A DNA stretch of 48,917 nucleotides. Origin: an uncultured Brevundimonas sp. GTDB lineage: Bacteria > Pseudomonadota > Alphaproteobacteria > Caulobacterales > Caulobacteraceae. The position numbers were made by a program, and so were the translations under genes. The notes below the pieces were generated by a model. That model saw nothing but the letters and a program-made list of their open reading frames with translations, was not told where the DNA came from and did no database searches. The stretch lies in NCBI RefSeq assembly GCF_947305955.1, contig NZ_CAMZFB010000016.1:1-48917 (forward strand), in the 5' to 3' direction. This document shows, in pieces, positions 1 to 8,422 of the stretch. Numbering within the stretch: position 1 is the stretch's first letter; each line of letters starts with the position of its first letter.

Positions 1-219
1 CGACAGCCCGCCATGCACCAATCCCACAAAGTTCGAGTGACCCGCGTCTACGTCGCAGACCATCCGCATGAAGCCTCGATCCGCCTCAACGGGGTGGGCG
101 GCTATGCGCTCTACAAACCCGCCGGGCGTCTTGGTGGCTATCCACTTACGAGCGAGCTCCAAACCGCTTTTGCTGGTGTCCAGCTGGAACGAGGGCGGGG
201 TGATGATGGGCGCGGTCAC
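1..219 (-). CDS. PaaI-like hotdog-fold thioesterase, N-terminal part (cut by window edge)
   Basis: Only the first 73 codons are present; the gene runs off the left edge. The start is a GTG whose first bases overlap the TGA of the upstream flavoprotein gene, with GGAG eight bases before it. Translation begins VTAPIITPPSF and reaches HSNFVGLVHGGLS, the G-x-V/M-H-G-G signature of the PaaI/YbgC-type hotdog thioesterases, where the loop leads into the catalytic Asp that would lie beyond the edge. Enzymes of this family hydrolyse acyl- or aryl-CoA thioesters. As the last visible gene of an eight-gene catabolic operon it probably releases CoA from a stalled or final intermediate. The family call rests on one motif, so the substrate is open. 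Confidence 0.72.
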   Translation of the reverse strand, partial: MTAPIITPPSFQLDTSKSGLELARKWIATKTPGGFVERIAAHPVEADRGFMRMVCDVDAGHSNFVGLVHGGLS

Positions 220-1166
220 GAAGTCATCTCCATTGCGCGGCTGTGGGCAGCGAAACGGTCGATAGCGGTCCAGTATTCGGCCTCGAGGCGATCGACAATC
301 TGGGCGGTTGGCAGCACTGCGTCGATAGACTGAAGCCCCTGACCTGCAGCCCAGATATCTTGCCAGCGCTTGTGGGCGGCGTCCCCCGAATAGTCACGGG
401 TGACGGGGGCGCTGAGCTCCTTCGGGTCCAGTCCTGCGGCGACCAGACTGGGGATCAGCCACGAGGCATTGGTGCCGGTGATGGCTGGTGACACCAGCAG
501 GTCATCGGGACCGCTGTCGACCACCATGGCCTTATAGCCGTCTTGCGCGCGGCTCTCGGTCGCCGCAAGAAAGCGGGTACCCATATAGACGAGGTCCGCT
601 CCCGCCGCGATGGCACCGGCCACGCCAGCGCCGTCGGCAATCCCACCACCCACAGCGATATAGCCGTCGAAGAAGTCACGGATGGCAGAGATGAAGGCGA
701 ACGGATTGAGGTGTCCGGTGTGGCCACCTGCGCCCGCGCTGATACAGGCCATGCCGTCAACGCCTGCCGCCGCCGCCTTGCGCGCAAGGGCCATGTTCAC
801 GACATCGGCAAACACCAGCCCGCCATAGCTCTTTACCGTTTCCATCACCGGCTTGGGGGAGCCCAGCGCCGTGATGACGATCTGCGGCTTGTATTCCGCC
901 ACGAGGGCGAGATCATCGGCCAGTCGGGCATTGGTGGAATGGGTAATCAGATTGGCGACCCACGGCCCGTTATCGGGTGACAGGGCATCGGTAATCTGGC
1001 CCATCCATGCGTCTAGCTCTGCGGATGTGCGGCAGTTGGGCGTGGGAAAGGCCCCGCCAATGCCGGCCTTCGCTGCCGCGATAACCAGTTCGGGCCCACT
1101 GACAAGAAACATGGGAGCAGAGATGACCGGAAGGCGCATCTTGAATGGGAAGGGCGCAGTCATCAT
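216..1166 (-). CDS. Nitronate monooxygenase-like FMN TIM-barrel protein
   Basis: 316 residues, the usual length for class I nitronate monooxygenase / 2-nitropropane dioxygenase-like flavoproteins. Visible family marks are PVISAPMF near residue 13, GAGGHTGH at 145-152 with the conserved His149, the phosphate-binding GGGIADG at 173-179 and GTRF at 196-199. The family binds FMN and oxidises alkyl nitronates, but many members sit in CoA-linked catabolic operons and have other oxidase or reductase roles (FabK enoyl reductase shares the fold). No nitro-compound gene is nearby, so a role in the operon's acyl-CoA or quinone chemistry is as likely as nitronate oxidation. The start overlaps the CoA ligase stop in an ATGA arrangement, with GGGAG just upstream, showing translational coupling. 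Confidence 0.85.
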   Translation of the reverse strand: MMTAPFPFKMRLPVISAPMFLVSGPELVIAAAKAGIGGAFPTPNCRTSAELDAWMGQITDALSPDNGPWVANLITHSTNARLADDLALVAEYKPQIVITALGSPKPVMETVKSYGGLVFADVVNMALARKAAAAGVDGMACISAGAGGHTGHLNPFAFISAIRDFFDGYIAVGGGIADGAGVAGAIAAGADLVYMGTRFLAATESRAQDGYKAMVVDSGPDDLLVSPAITGTNASWLIPSLVAAGLDPKELSAPVTRDYSGDAAHKRWQDIWAAGQGLQSIDAVLPTAQIVDRLEAEYWTAIDRFAAHSRAMEMTS

Positions 1167-2878
1167 TTTGCTCCCGTCTCGGTCAACTGAAGGCGCAGAT
1201 CGCGTTTCAGCACCTTGCCGACTGGATTGCGCGGAAGGACGTCGATCACCTCTAGCCGCTCTATCTGCTTATAGACCGCCACTTGTTTCTCTTGCGTCAG
1301 ATAGCGGTTGATCTCGACCATGTCGGCGACGTGGTCCGGTTTGAACACGACGAAGGCGCACAGGCGTTCGCCCAAATTTTGATCGGGTGCGCCCACGACG
1401 GCGACATCGGCGATCGCGGGGTGACCTTGCAGGTGGCCCTCGATCTCTTCGGAGGAGATGTTCATTCCGCCGCGAATGATCACGTCCTTCAGCCGCCCGA
1501 CAAAGCGATAGAACTGTTTGCGATCGCCAGCGATCTCGAATAGGTCGCCGGTCTTGAACCAGCCATCTTCATCGAAGGCGCGGGCGTTGATGTCAGGGGC
1601 ACGCCAATAGCCGGAAAACACGGTGGCCCCCTTCACCCGCAATTCGCCGGGGATACCGGCGTCGGTAATCTCGGCCTCAGTCTCGGGATCGACCAGTCGT
1701 GTGGCTAGGCGATCGTGCAGGATGGCTTTCCACTTAAAGTCTGGCCCTAGTCGCGGGAACAGGGCGGCGCGTTCGGCGGCGTCCGGCACATCCTTCTGGG
1801 CGCTGGGAAAGGAAGCCCCTTCGTTGGAGCCGAAATAGTTGACGATCTGGACCCCGTATTTCTCGTAGAAGGTCCGCACCATCCATTCCGACAGTGGGGC
1901 CGAGCCGGAACCGATCGAGCGCAGACGCTCGAAGTCGATGCCCCCTAACAGCCGCTCATTCTGGAGCAGAAGGTTGAGGACGGCGGGCGGTGCCACCGTA
2001 TAGTCGATCTTCTCCTCGCGGATTTGCTGCAGGAAGACCGGCAGGTCGAACGGCTGGTGCTGGATCAGGCGTCCCCCGAGGATCAGCCATGATACATAGC
2101 TGGTGGAAATACCCGCCATATTCACCATCGGGAACGGGTTCAGCAGAACGGCCCCGTCCTGCAGGTCTGCGGCATCGCTAACGCCTAGACCCATGATAAT
2201 CCATTCATTGTGACTGCGTGGTACGCCCTTGGGCTGCGCCTCCGTGCCGGAGGTCCAGCAGATGGTCACCACATCGTCGGCACAGATGTCAGCCGCGGTG
2301 GCGGCCTTCTGCCCGTTGGCCAGAGCCTCGCTGTCCTGATCATCGGCCAGCCGGTCAAGATCGAGCGTTCCGTCAGGGGCATTGCCGCCTATGACGAGCA
2401 CATGCTCAAGGGTAGGAGCCGCAGCCTTTACGCCCATCATCATGGCCGCGTGCTCGTGCTTGCCGATACGGGCAGCCGTGATGATCGCCTTGGCATCGGT
2501 ACGGGTAACAATCGAGGTCAGCTCATGCTCGCGATACTGGACCGGCGCGGGGGTGATGATGATGCCCAGCCGGATACAGGCGGCGTAAAGCAGGCACAGC
2601 TCGGCCACATTGGGTAACTGGAAGGCCACGATATCGTCCTTGCCCAGACCCAAAGCCGTCAGGGCGGCGACGTAGCGATCGACCCGGCTGTCAGCCTGAG
2701 CCCATGTCAGACGGGCCGGGGCCCCCCCTAAGATTGCGTCACGGTTGACGGGATCGACTACGGCGATCTCTTCGGGTTTGGCTGCCACGTGCTTCCGGAA
2801 CAGATCGTCCAGCGTGGTGTCGCCCCACCATCCTTTGGCCTTGAATGCGTTGATCCGCTCTTCCGGCACAATAATCAT
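1163..2878 (-). CDS. AMP-dependent acyl/aryl-CoA ligase (DhbE/AliA-like)
   Basis: 571 residues. It is an ANL-superfamily adenylate-forming enzyme that activates a carboxylic acid with ATP and joins it to CoA. Seen: the P-loop WTSGTEAQPKGV at 208-219, a YFGSNEG motif in the middle, WFKTGDLF, GRLKDVIIRGGMNISSEEIEG-type hinge sequence, and the catalytic Lys555 in NPVGKVLK. The opening ERINAFKAKGWWGDTTLDDLF is typical of the 2,3-dihydroxybenzoate-AMP ligase / cyclohexanecarboxylate-CoA ligase branch. The start has a strong GGGAGGAGG ribosome site. It follows a second ligase gene by about 37 bases and overlaps the flavoprotein gene. The acid substrate cannot be read from sequence; a cyclic or aromatic acid fits the branch. 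Confidence 0.9.
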   Translation of the reverse strand: MIIVPEERINAFKAKGWWGDTTLDDLFRKHVAAKPEEIAVVDPVNRDAILGGAPARLTWAQADSRVDRYVAALTALGLGKDDIVAFQLPNVAELCLLYAACIRLGIIITPAPVQYREHELTSIVTRTDAKAIITAARIGKHEHAAMMMGVKAAAPTLEHVLVIGGNAPDGTLDLDRLADDQDSEALANGQKAATAADICADDVVTICWTSGTEAQPKGVPRSHNEWIIMGLGVSDAADLQDGAVLLNPFPMVNMAGISTSYVSWLILGGRLIQHQPFDLPVFLQQIREEKIDYTVAPPAVLNLLLQNERLLGGIDFERLRSIGSGSAPLSEWMVRTFYEKYGVQIVNYFGSNEGASFPSAQKDVPDAAERAALFPRLGPDFKWKAILHDRLATRLVDPETEAEITDAGIPGELRVKGATVFSGYWRAPDINARAFDEDGWFKTGDLFEIAGDRKQFYRFVGRLKDVIIRGGMNISSEEIEGHLQGHPAIADVAVVGAPDQNLGERLCAFVVFKPDHVADMVEINRYLTQEKQVAVYKQIERLEVIDVLPRNPVGKVLKRDLRLQLTETGAK

Positions 2879-2915
2879 CGCTGCCTCCTCCCTTGTACGA
2901 AATTTTGCCCAGCGG

Positions 2916-4385
2916 TCATTGGATTGCCGTCTGGATCATCTTGAGCACGTCGCTCCGCACCACCTTACCGACAGGGTTGCGAGGCAGGGCGGCCACGACA
3001 TGGATGACTTTCGGTGTGCGGACCGCACCCACGCGATGTCGCACAAAGTCGCAGAGCGTGGCCGTATCGGCCTCCTCTTTGAGCGCAACCACGGCCTCCA
3101 GCCGCTCGCCCCACAACCCGTCTTCCAGTCCGAGTGCACAGGCTTCCTTCACGGCGGGATGGGCGCACAGGGCCGCTTCCACCTCTGCGGGATAGATGTT
3201 GTAGCCGCCCGAGATGATTATCTCCTTGGCGCGGCCCAGTAGATACAGATGCCCGTCGGCACCGCGCCTTCCCACATCGCCTGTACGCAACCAGCCGTTG
3301 ATGCGTGCGGCTGCGGTCTGTTCGGGATCATCCAGATAGACAGTGGCACACAGATCGCCGCGCACCAGAATCTCGCCCTGACCGGTTTGACTTTGGATCA
3401 CGCCGTCGTCGCTAAGGAAGGCGATGTCGAGGCCGGAAAATACCTTGCCCACACTGGACCGAAGGACTTCGTTCTGCATGTCGGCGGGCGACAGTCCGGC
3501 AATGGCCATTGGCGCTTCGGTCTGGCCGTAGAGGGTAGACAGCACCGGGCCGAAACGCGTGATGGCCTGTGCGATGCGCGGCGGCGGCATGGGGGCGGCG
3601 GAATAGGTCAGATGCCGAAGGCCGGGGAAGTCGGAAGGGGTAAACGCCGCCTCTTCCATCAGCAGATAGATCAGCGTCGGCGGCATGAAGGCACAGGTAA
3701 CGCCCGCTTTCAGCGCCTGCAGAATGTCTGCCCGATCCGGCTTGCCCAGCAGGTGGTGACAGCCCCCCGCCGCCAGCACCGGCAGGATATAGTGGGAAGC
3801 GCCATGCGTCAGGGGCGCGACCGCCAGATTGAGGTCGTCTGCGCCAAACCGATAGAAAGCCTGCAAGGAGGCTAGCGCCGCGGCCGCGCTGCGAACGGTC
3901 TGCACTACGCCCTTGGGAACACCGGTTGATCCGCCGGTGAATTTGATGGCGAAAACGGCGTCGGGATAATCCTCTATGTCCGGGAGAACCGCAGCGCCCG
4001 CCGCCTGCCAGTCGTCCAGACAGAGGGACGAGCCAGACAGGCCCACCTGCTGGATCGAGGCGCGATCATGGAGCGTCAGTACCAGCTCCGCCCGTGCATG
4101 AAACTGTTGGTTCAGCGATAGTCCGTTGCGCGGATTGAGCGGAACCCACACCGCTCCGGCACGCAGTATCGCTAGATAGGCGCAGAAGTGGTCGATGCTG
4201 TTGTGGGCACACAGGCCGATGCGGTCCCCTGCCTGGATACCCCGCGCCATAAGGTCGGCGGCACGCTGCTCGACTGCGGCGACCAATTCAGCGTGGCTTA
4301 GAGTGCGTTCGCCGTTCGTCACAGCAGGGCGCGCGGCCTTTTGCTGCAGGTTGTCGTAAAGGGCGCGGACCGGATGGCGGATCAT
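2916..4385 (-). CDS. Class I adenylate-forming acyl-CoA synthetase
   Basis: 489 residues, a short ANL enzyme and the second CoA ligase of the operon. The P-loop FTGGSTGVPKGV lies at 149-160, the YGQTEAP motif follows, then RTGDVGR, GRAKEIIISGGYNIYP and the catalytic Lys474 in NPVGKVV. The start overlaps the thiolase stop as ATGA. Two ligases in one operon suggest two acids are activated, for example an entry compound and a cleavage product, or both halves of a cleaved molecule. The substrate is not determinable; the family includes long-chain, cinnamoyl and benzoyl-type ligases. Confidence 0.9.
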   Translation of the reverse strand: MIRHPVRALYDNLQQKAARPAVTNGERTLSHAELVAAVEQRAADLMARGIQAGDRIGLCAHNSIDHFCAYLAILRAGAVWVPLNPRNGLSLNQQFHARAELVLTLHDRASIQQVGLSGSSLCLDDWQAAGAAVLPDIEDYPDAVFAIKFTGGSTGVPKGVVQTVRSAAAALASLQAFYRFGADDLNLAVAPLTHGASHYILPVLAAGGCHHLLGKPDRADILQALKAGVTCAFMPPTLIYLLMEEAAFTPSDFPGLRHLTYSAAPMPPPRIAQAITRFGPVLSTLYGQTEAPMAIAGLSPADMQNEVLRSSVGKVFSGLDIAFLSDDGVIQSQTGQGEILVRGDLCATVYLDDPEQTAAARINGWLRTGDVGRRGADGHLYLLGRAKEIIISGGYNIYPAEVEAALCAHPAVKEACALGLEDGLWGERLEAVVALKEEADTATLCDFVRHRVGAVRTPKVIHVVAALPRNPVGKVVRSDVLKMIQTAIQ

Positions 4386-5608
4386 GGCGCGCGCTCTAGT
4401 ACTGTCACGACCGTGGCGGCTTCTTCAACGCCGAGGAAGCCTCCGCCGTTTTCCGCTACGCCGATGCGGGCGTTTTCGACCTGTCGCTCGCCAGCCTCGC
4501 CGCGCAGGTGCTGGATGAGTTCATAGAGTTGGGCCAATCCGGTCGCACCGACGGGGTGCCCCTTGGCCACCAGCCCGCCGGAAGGATTGACCGGCGTGCC
4601 CCCGCCAAGAGCAAAATCGCCCCGTTTCAGTCGCCCGCTGACCGTGCCGGCCACCGCCAGGCCGAGGTTTTCTATCTGTTGGAGTTCGGCATAGCTGGTC
4701 GCGTCATGCACCTCGGCCAGATCGATATCGACAGGACCGACGGAGGCCTGTTCATAGGCCTTTAGCGCGGCGCGGCGGCCGATGTGGTTTTCGAAATCTT
4801 CCGGCGCACGCTGGCTGGCACTTACAAGGGCACAACTACGGACCCGCACGGCCCGCGATGCCGCCCCCAGTTTCGCCAGTCCCTTGGCGGTGCAGACGAT
4901 GATAGCCGCCGCCCCGTCGCTGATCGGCGCGCACATGGCGCGGGTAAAGGGATGGACAATGGGTTTGTCGGCCAATACCTGCTCCACGGTCATCGGGGTG
5001 CGGTACTGGGACTTGGGGTTCAGGCGCGCCGCCGTGTGGTTCTTGGCGGCGATGCGGGCGAGGTCTTCCTGCGTCGAGCCATATCTTTCGGCATGGGCAC
5101 GGGCCTGCGCGGCATAGAGGTCCATGAACAGGCTGCGCCCGTCACCGGGGGCTTCGCCTCCCATTGTAGCAATATAGTCAAGCACTGACTGACGGTTATG
5201 GATATCGGTCCCGCCCGCAAAGGCTGCGGCCACACGCTCGGGACGGTCGGGAAAGATCATCTTCTCCGCACCGACCACCAGGGCGATATCGCCCGCGCCC
5301 GCCTTCAGCCAGTTCATCGCCTGCCATAGGGCGGTCGAGCCGGACGCACAGGCATTCTCGACATTGGTCACCGGAAAGCCCGTCAGACCCAGGGGGCGCA
5401 GGGCGATCTGGCCGCGCACGGTGTTCTGGCCTTCCAGCATGGGCTGGCGGGTGTTGGAAAACCACGCCGCCTCGATGTGCGAAATCTCCGCGCCCGCATC
5501 GGCCAAGGCGTCACGCACGGCTTCGGCAGTCAGTGACTTCACGCTGTCGCCCAACCGCTTGCCCAGTGCCGTCATCGACGCTCCGGCGATGAAGACCCCG
5601 GTGCTCAT
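4382..5608 (-). CDS. Thiolase family protein, SCP2/SCP-x-like branch
   Basis: 408 residues. The nucleophilic Cys87 sits in NVENACASGSTALW, the catalytic His351 in VAKGHPVGATG, and the C-terminal loop reads VAENGGG, without the second Cys of FadA-type thiolases, as is normal in the SCP2-like branch. EVHDATSYAE replaces the NEAFA loop, also normal for this branch. Such enzymes cleave 3-ketoacyl-CoA, and in several sterol and branched-chain pathways act on 2-methyl-3-ketoacyl-CoA. The start overlaps the PaaN-like gene stop by ATGA, and its own stop overlaps the next ligase start. It is probably one of two thiolytic steps in the pathway. Confidence 0.88.
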   Translation of the reverse strand: MSTGVFIAGASMTALGKRLGDSVKSLTAEAVRDALADAGAEISHIEAAWFSNTRQPMLEGQNTVRGQIALRPLGLTGFPVTNVENACASGSTALWQAMNWLKAGAGDIALVVGAEKMIFPDRPERVAAAFAGGTDIHNRQSVLDYIATMGGEAPGDGRSLFMDLYAAQARAHAERYGSTQEDLARIAAKNHTAARLNPKSQYRTPMTVEQVLADKPIVHPFTRAMCAPISDGAAAIIVCTAKGLAKLGAASRAVRVRSCALVSASQRAPEDFENHIGRRAALKAYEQASVGPVDIDLAEVHDATSYAELQQIENLGLAVAGTVSGRLKRGDFALGGGTPVNPSGGLVAKGHPVGATGLAQLYELIQHLRGEAGERQVENARIGVAENGGGFLGVEEAATVVTVLERAP

Positions 5609-7263
5609 GCGCCGGGCCGTCTGCGCTGGACGATGCGGAAGCGCGAGGCGACAAAGGCCAGATCGGCCAGACAGGCATTGCCTGCGGGGTTCAGTCCCGT
5701 GACGTGATAGTCGCTATAGGCGGCGGCAAAGTTGATCCACATCGCCCCCGTCAGATTGATCGTCAGATTGGCACCCGCCATTTCGTAAAGCGGGGCCGAG
5801 CGGGCGATGAAATCCTCGTCCGTCGAATACATGTAGGACGAGATGGAGCCACGGGTCTTGGCCAGTGTGGTGGCCTCTTTCACGGCCTCATCGCCGTCCA
5901 TCGACACGACAAACAGAACCGGCCCGAAATGCTCCTCGGCATAGAGATCGGCTGCCGAGCCCTTGCTGGCGATGACCAGCGGCGTCAGGGTGCGTGCATC
6001 CGGAAACTGGGGGTGGTCATAGGGCGCGGCCTCGCGCAGCACCTGCACGCCGTCGCGGCCCTCGATGGCGCGGCGCACATCGGCCACAGCCTTCAGGCTG
6101 ACCTCGCCCTGGATGGCCCCCATGATGCCGGCGGCCTGTGCGGGATCATCGGCGATGGCATCGATCTGGCGGACCAGTGCCTGTCCGAACGCCTCGGTAA
6201 GGGCAGGGGCCACATAGATGACCTGTGGACTGGTGCACATCTGGGCCGAGAACAGCGACGAGGCGCGGGCGATGGCGCGGGCGGTGTCCTCCAGATCGGC
6301 GACCGAATGGACTACCACGGTGTTGACGCCCGCTGTCTCGGTGAACAGCAGCTTGCCCGTCACCGTGCGTTCCAGATGGCCGCCGTAACGGGGGCTGCCC
6401 GTAAAGTCGATGATCTGGATGGCCGGATGGTCCACCAGCACCTGCGCGACGGGCTCCTCCAGCGTATCGGCGGCAAGGGTGATCAGGTTGGCATCAAACC
6501 CGTAATCCATCAGAACCTTGCGGCATTCGCGTACCACAATGGCCATCGGCAGGATGGCTATGGGGTGGGGTTTGACGATGACCGGATTGCCCGTCGCCAA
6601 AGAGGCGAACATGGCGGGATAGGCGTTCCACGTCGGGAAACTGGCGCAACAGATAACCAGACCGATACCACGCGGCACCAAGCTATAGGTCTTGTCCAAC
6701 GCCACGCGTTCGGCCCCGAACAAACGCTCGTACCGTCCTGTGCGGGCCACGTCGCGTATGGCCTTGGCGGCGTAGGCCAGCGCCTCGATCCCCCGATCCA
6801 GCGCATTGGGACCGGACCCGCTGAAGGACTGGGTATAGCTCTGACCCGCCACATGCATGACGGCCTGCGCCATTTCGAAATTGGCGTCATACAGGCGCTC
6901 GGCCATCTCGACACACAGGGCAAGGCGCAGTTCGGGATCGGCCTCGCGCCACGCGGGCCACGCGTCCTCTGCTGCCGCGATCACGGTGTCGGGCGAACAG
7001 CGCGGATAGGTGATGCCCAGCGGCTTTTGCGTATAGGGCGACACCTCTGCCCCGACCCGGTCCACCACGCCGGGCTGGTCCAGATCGAAGGGCTTGCCCA
7101 GCTGGTTCTCGAACGCCGCCTTGCCCGCCACCGGCTTGTCCGGTCCGTGGATCTTGGTCGAGGGCGAGTCCTTGAAGGGCGACCAAGCGATGCGTGTCTC
7201 GACCGCCGCGATGGCTTTTTCGATCAGATCGGCATGACGGGCGACCAGAGCGTCACGGTCCAT
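5605..7263 (-). CDS. paaN: PaaN-like aldehyde dehydrogenase
   Basis: 552 residues, the length of the stand-alone PaaN (PaaN2) form with no fused MaoC hydratase domain. It is an NAD(P)-dependent aldehyde dehydrogenase: active-site Cys343 in SAQMCTSPQV, general-base Glu309 in LFTETAG, and cofactor-site GNPVIVKPHP near 225-234. The opening KDSPSTKIHGPDKP matches my memory of the PaaN family, annotated in phenylacetate degradation, where it oxidises the ring-opened aldehyde. No paaABCDE oxygenase genes are visible here, so it more likely oxidises the aldehyde made by the carotenoid-oxygenase-type enzyme at the head of this operon. One base separates it from the preceding thiolase gene. Confidence 0.85.
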   Translation of the reverse strand: MDRDALVARHADLIEKAIAAVETRIAWSPFKDSPSTKIHGPDKPVAGKAAFENQLGKPFDLDQPGVVDRVGAEVSPYTQKPLGITYPRCSPDTVIAAAEDAWPAWREADPELRLALCVEMAERLYDANFEMAQAVMHVAGQSYTQSFSGSGPNALDRGIEALAYAAKAIRDVARTGRYERLFGAERVALDKTYSLVPRGIGLVICCASFPTWNAYPAMFASLATGNPVIVKPHPIAILPMAIVVRECRKVLMDYGFDANLITLAADTLEEPVAQVLVDHPAIQIIDFTGSPRYGGHLERTVTGKLLFTETAGVNTVVVHSVADLEDTARAIARASSLFSAQMCTSPQVIYVAPALTEAFGQALVRQIDAIADDPAQAAGIMGAIQGEVSLKAVADVRRAIEGRDGVQVLREAAPYDHPQFPDARTLTPLVIASKGSAADLYAEEHFGPVLFVVSMDGDEAVKEATTLAKTRGSISSYMYSTDEDFIARSAPLYEMAGANLTINLTGAMWINFAAAYSDYHVTGLNPAGNACLADLAFVASRFRIVQRRRPGA

Positions 7264-7264
7264 C

Positions 7265-8413
7265 TCAGCGCTCCAGACGCTCGACGATCATGGCTGCGCC
7301 CACGCCCTGAGCGCCCGCAGCCACCACCAGACCATAGCGCCCGCCGGATTCATCCAGCGCATCCAGCAGCGAGGACAGAAGTATGGCCCCCGTGGCTCCC
7401 ATCGGGTGGCCTTTGGCCAGATGGCCGCCACCCACATTCACCTTGTCCGCATCGACTTCATAGTCGCGCAGGAATTTGGCGATGACGACGGCAAAGGCCT
7501 CCATGAACTCGATCCGGTCCATGTCGGCCAGCGTCAGTCCGGCCTTGGCCAGCACCCTGTCCATCGCATCGAAGCCTGCTGTCAGCGAGGCCGCCGGATC
7601 GCCGCCCACATCGACCGAGGCGATTATGCGGGCGCGCGCCCCCTCGGGCGATGCCGACACCAGTGCCAGTGCGGCACCGTCCGTCATGGGCGGAGCATGG
7701 GCGATGGTATGTCGAAAGTCGATTTTGCGGCCTTCCAGCGCATCGGCATAGGGCTCGGCCAAAGGCTCGAAAGCGGGCGGAAGGCTGGCGAGGAAGTCGG
7801 CATTGGTCCGGGGGCGGGCTGGCTCTTCCTTGGTCAGTCCATTCACGGCAATCCGCGACGCCACCAGCGGCGTACCCTCGGCGGCGGCGGTGCGCTGTTG
7901 CGAGGTCAGGGCCACAGCATCCAATTCCTCACGGCTGATACCGACATCCTCGGCCAGGCGGTCGGCGGCCACCGCCACCGGAATGAAGCGGGCGCGCGGC
8001 TCCAGTTCATTGTCCCGGTAATAGTCGGCCTTGTCGGCCATGAAGGCGACACGCGACATCATCTCGACTCCGCCCGCGAGGACCGATTTGGCACTACCGG
8101 ACGAGACCATCTGTCCGGCCTGGGCGATGGCGGTCAGTCCCGAGACGCAATAGTTGTTCAGGCTGATGGCAAAGGCGCTGTCGTCCAGCTTGGCATGGAG
8201 TTTGGCTACCAGAGCGATATGGCCACCTTGTGCGCCCACCTGACCCACGCTGCCTAGTAGCAGCCCCTCGGCCTCGCGCGGGGTATGGCCACGGGCTTCC
8301 ATGGCATCGATCAGGGCGGTCACCAGCTGCTGCGGCTTCAGCGCGGCCAGAGCGCCTTCGGGGCGGGCCTTGCCACGCGGCGTACGGACAGCATCAACGA
8401 TATAGGCGGTCAT
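7265..8413 (-). CDS. Thiolase (acetyl-CoA acetyltransferase family) with altered active-site motifs
   Basis: 382 residues with the FadA/AtoB-type fold. Cys89 in NNYCVSGLTA is the nucleophile and His336 in HLAKGHPMGATG is present. Two other catalytic elements differ from the family norm. The NEAFA loop reads MEAFA, with Met304 where Asn is expected, and the C-terminal C-x-G loop reads VVAAGAQGVG, with Ala near position 366 in place of the second Cys. I checked both against the nucleotides; there is no frameshift. The protein may still do thiolysis with a different base, or may have changed reaction or partner. It is the second gene of the operon, directly after the carotenoid-oxygenase gene. 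Confidence 0.85.
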   Translation of the reverse strand: MTAYIVDAVRTPRGKARPEGALAALKPQQLVTALIDAMEARGHTPREAEGLLLGSVGQVGAQGGHIALVAKLHAKLDDSAFAISLNNYCVSGLTAIAQAGQMVSSGSAKSVLAGGVEMMSRVAFMADKADYYRDNELEPRARFIPVAVAADRLAEDVGISREELDAVALTSQQRTAAAEGTPLVASRIAVNGLTKEEPARPRTNADFLASLPPAFEPLAEPYADALEGRKIDFRHTIAHAPPMTDGAALALVSASPEGARARIIASVDVGGDPAASLTAGFDAMDRVLAKAGLTLADMDRIEFMEAFAVVIAKFLRDYEVDADKVNVGGGHLAKGHPMGATGAILLSSLLDALDESGGRYGLVVAAGAQGVGAAMIVERLER

Positions 8414-8422
8414 ACTTGCGGC

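Noticed and set aside
5704..7485. Long open frame on the plus strand opposite the PaaN-like gene
   Set aside because: A shadow of high-GC coding on the other strand; the product has no family and is rich in Arg, Gly and His.
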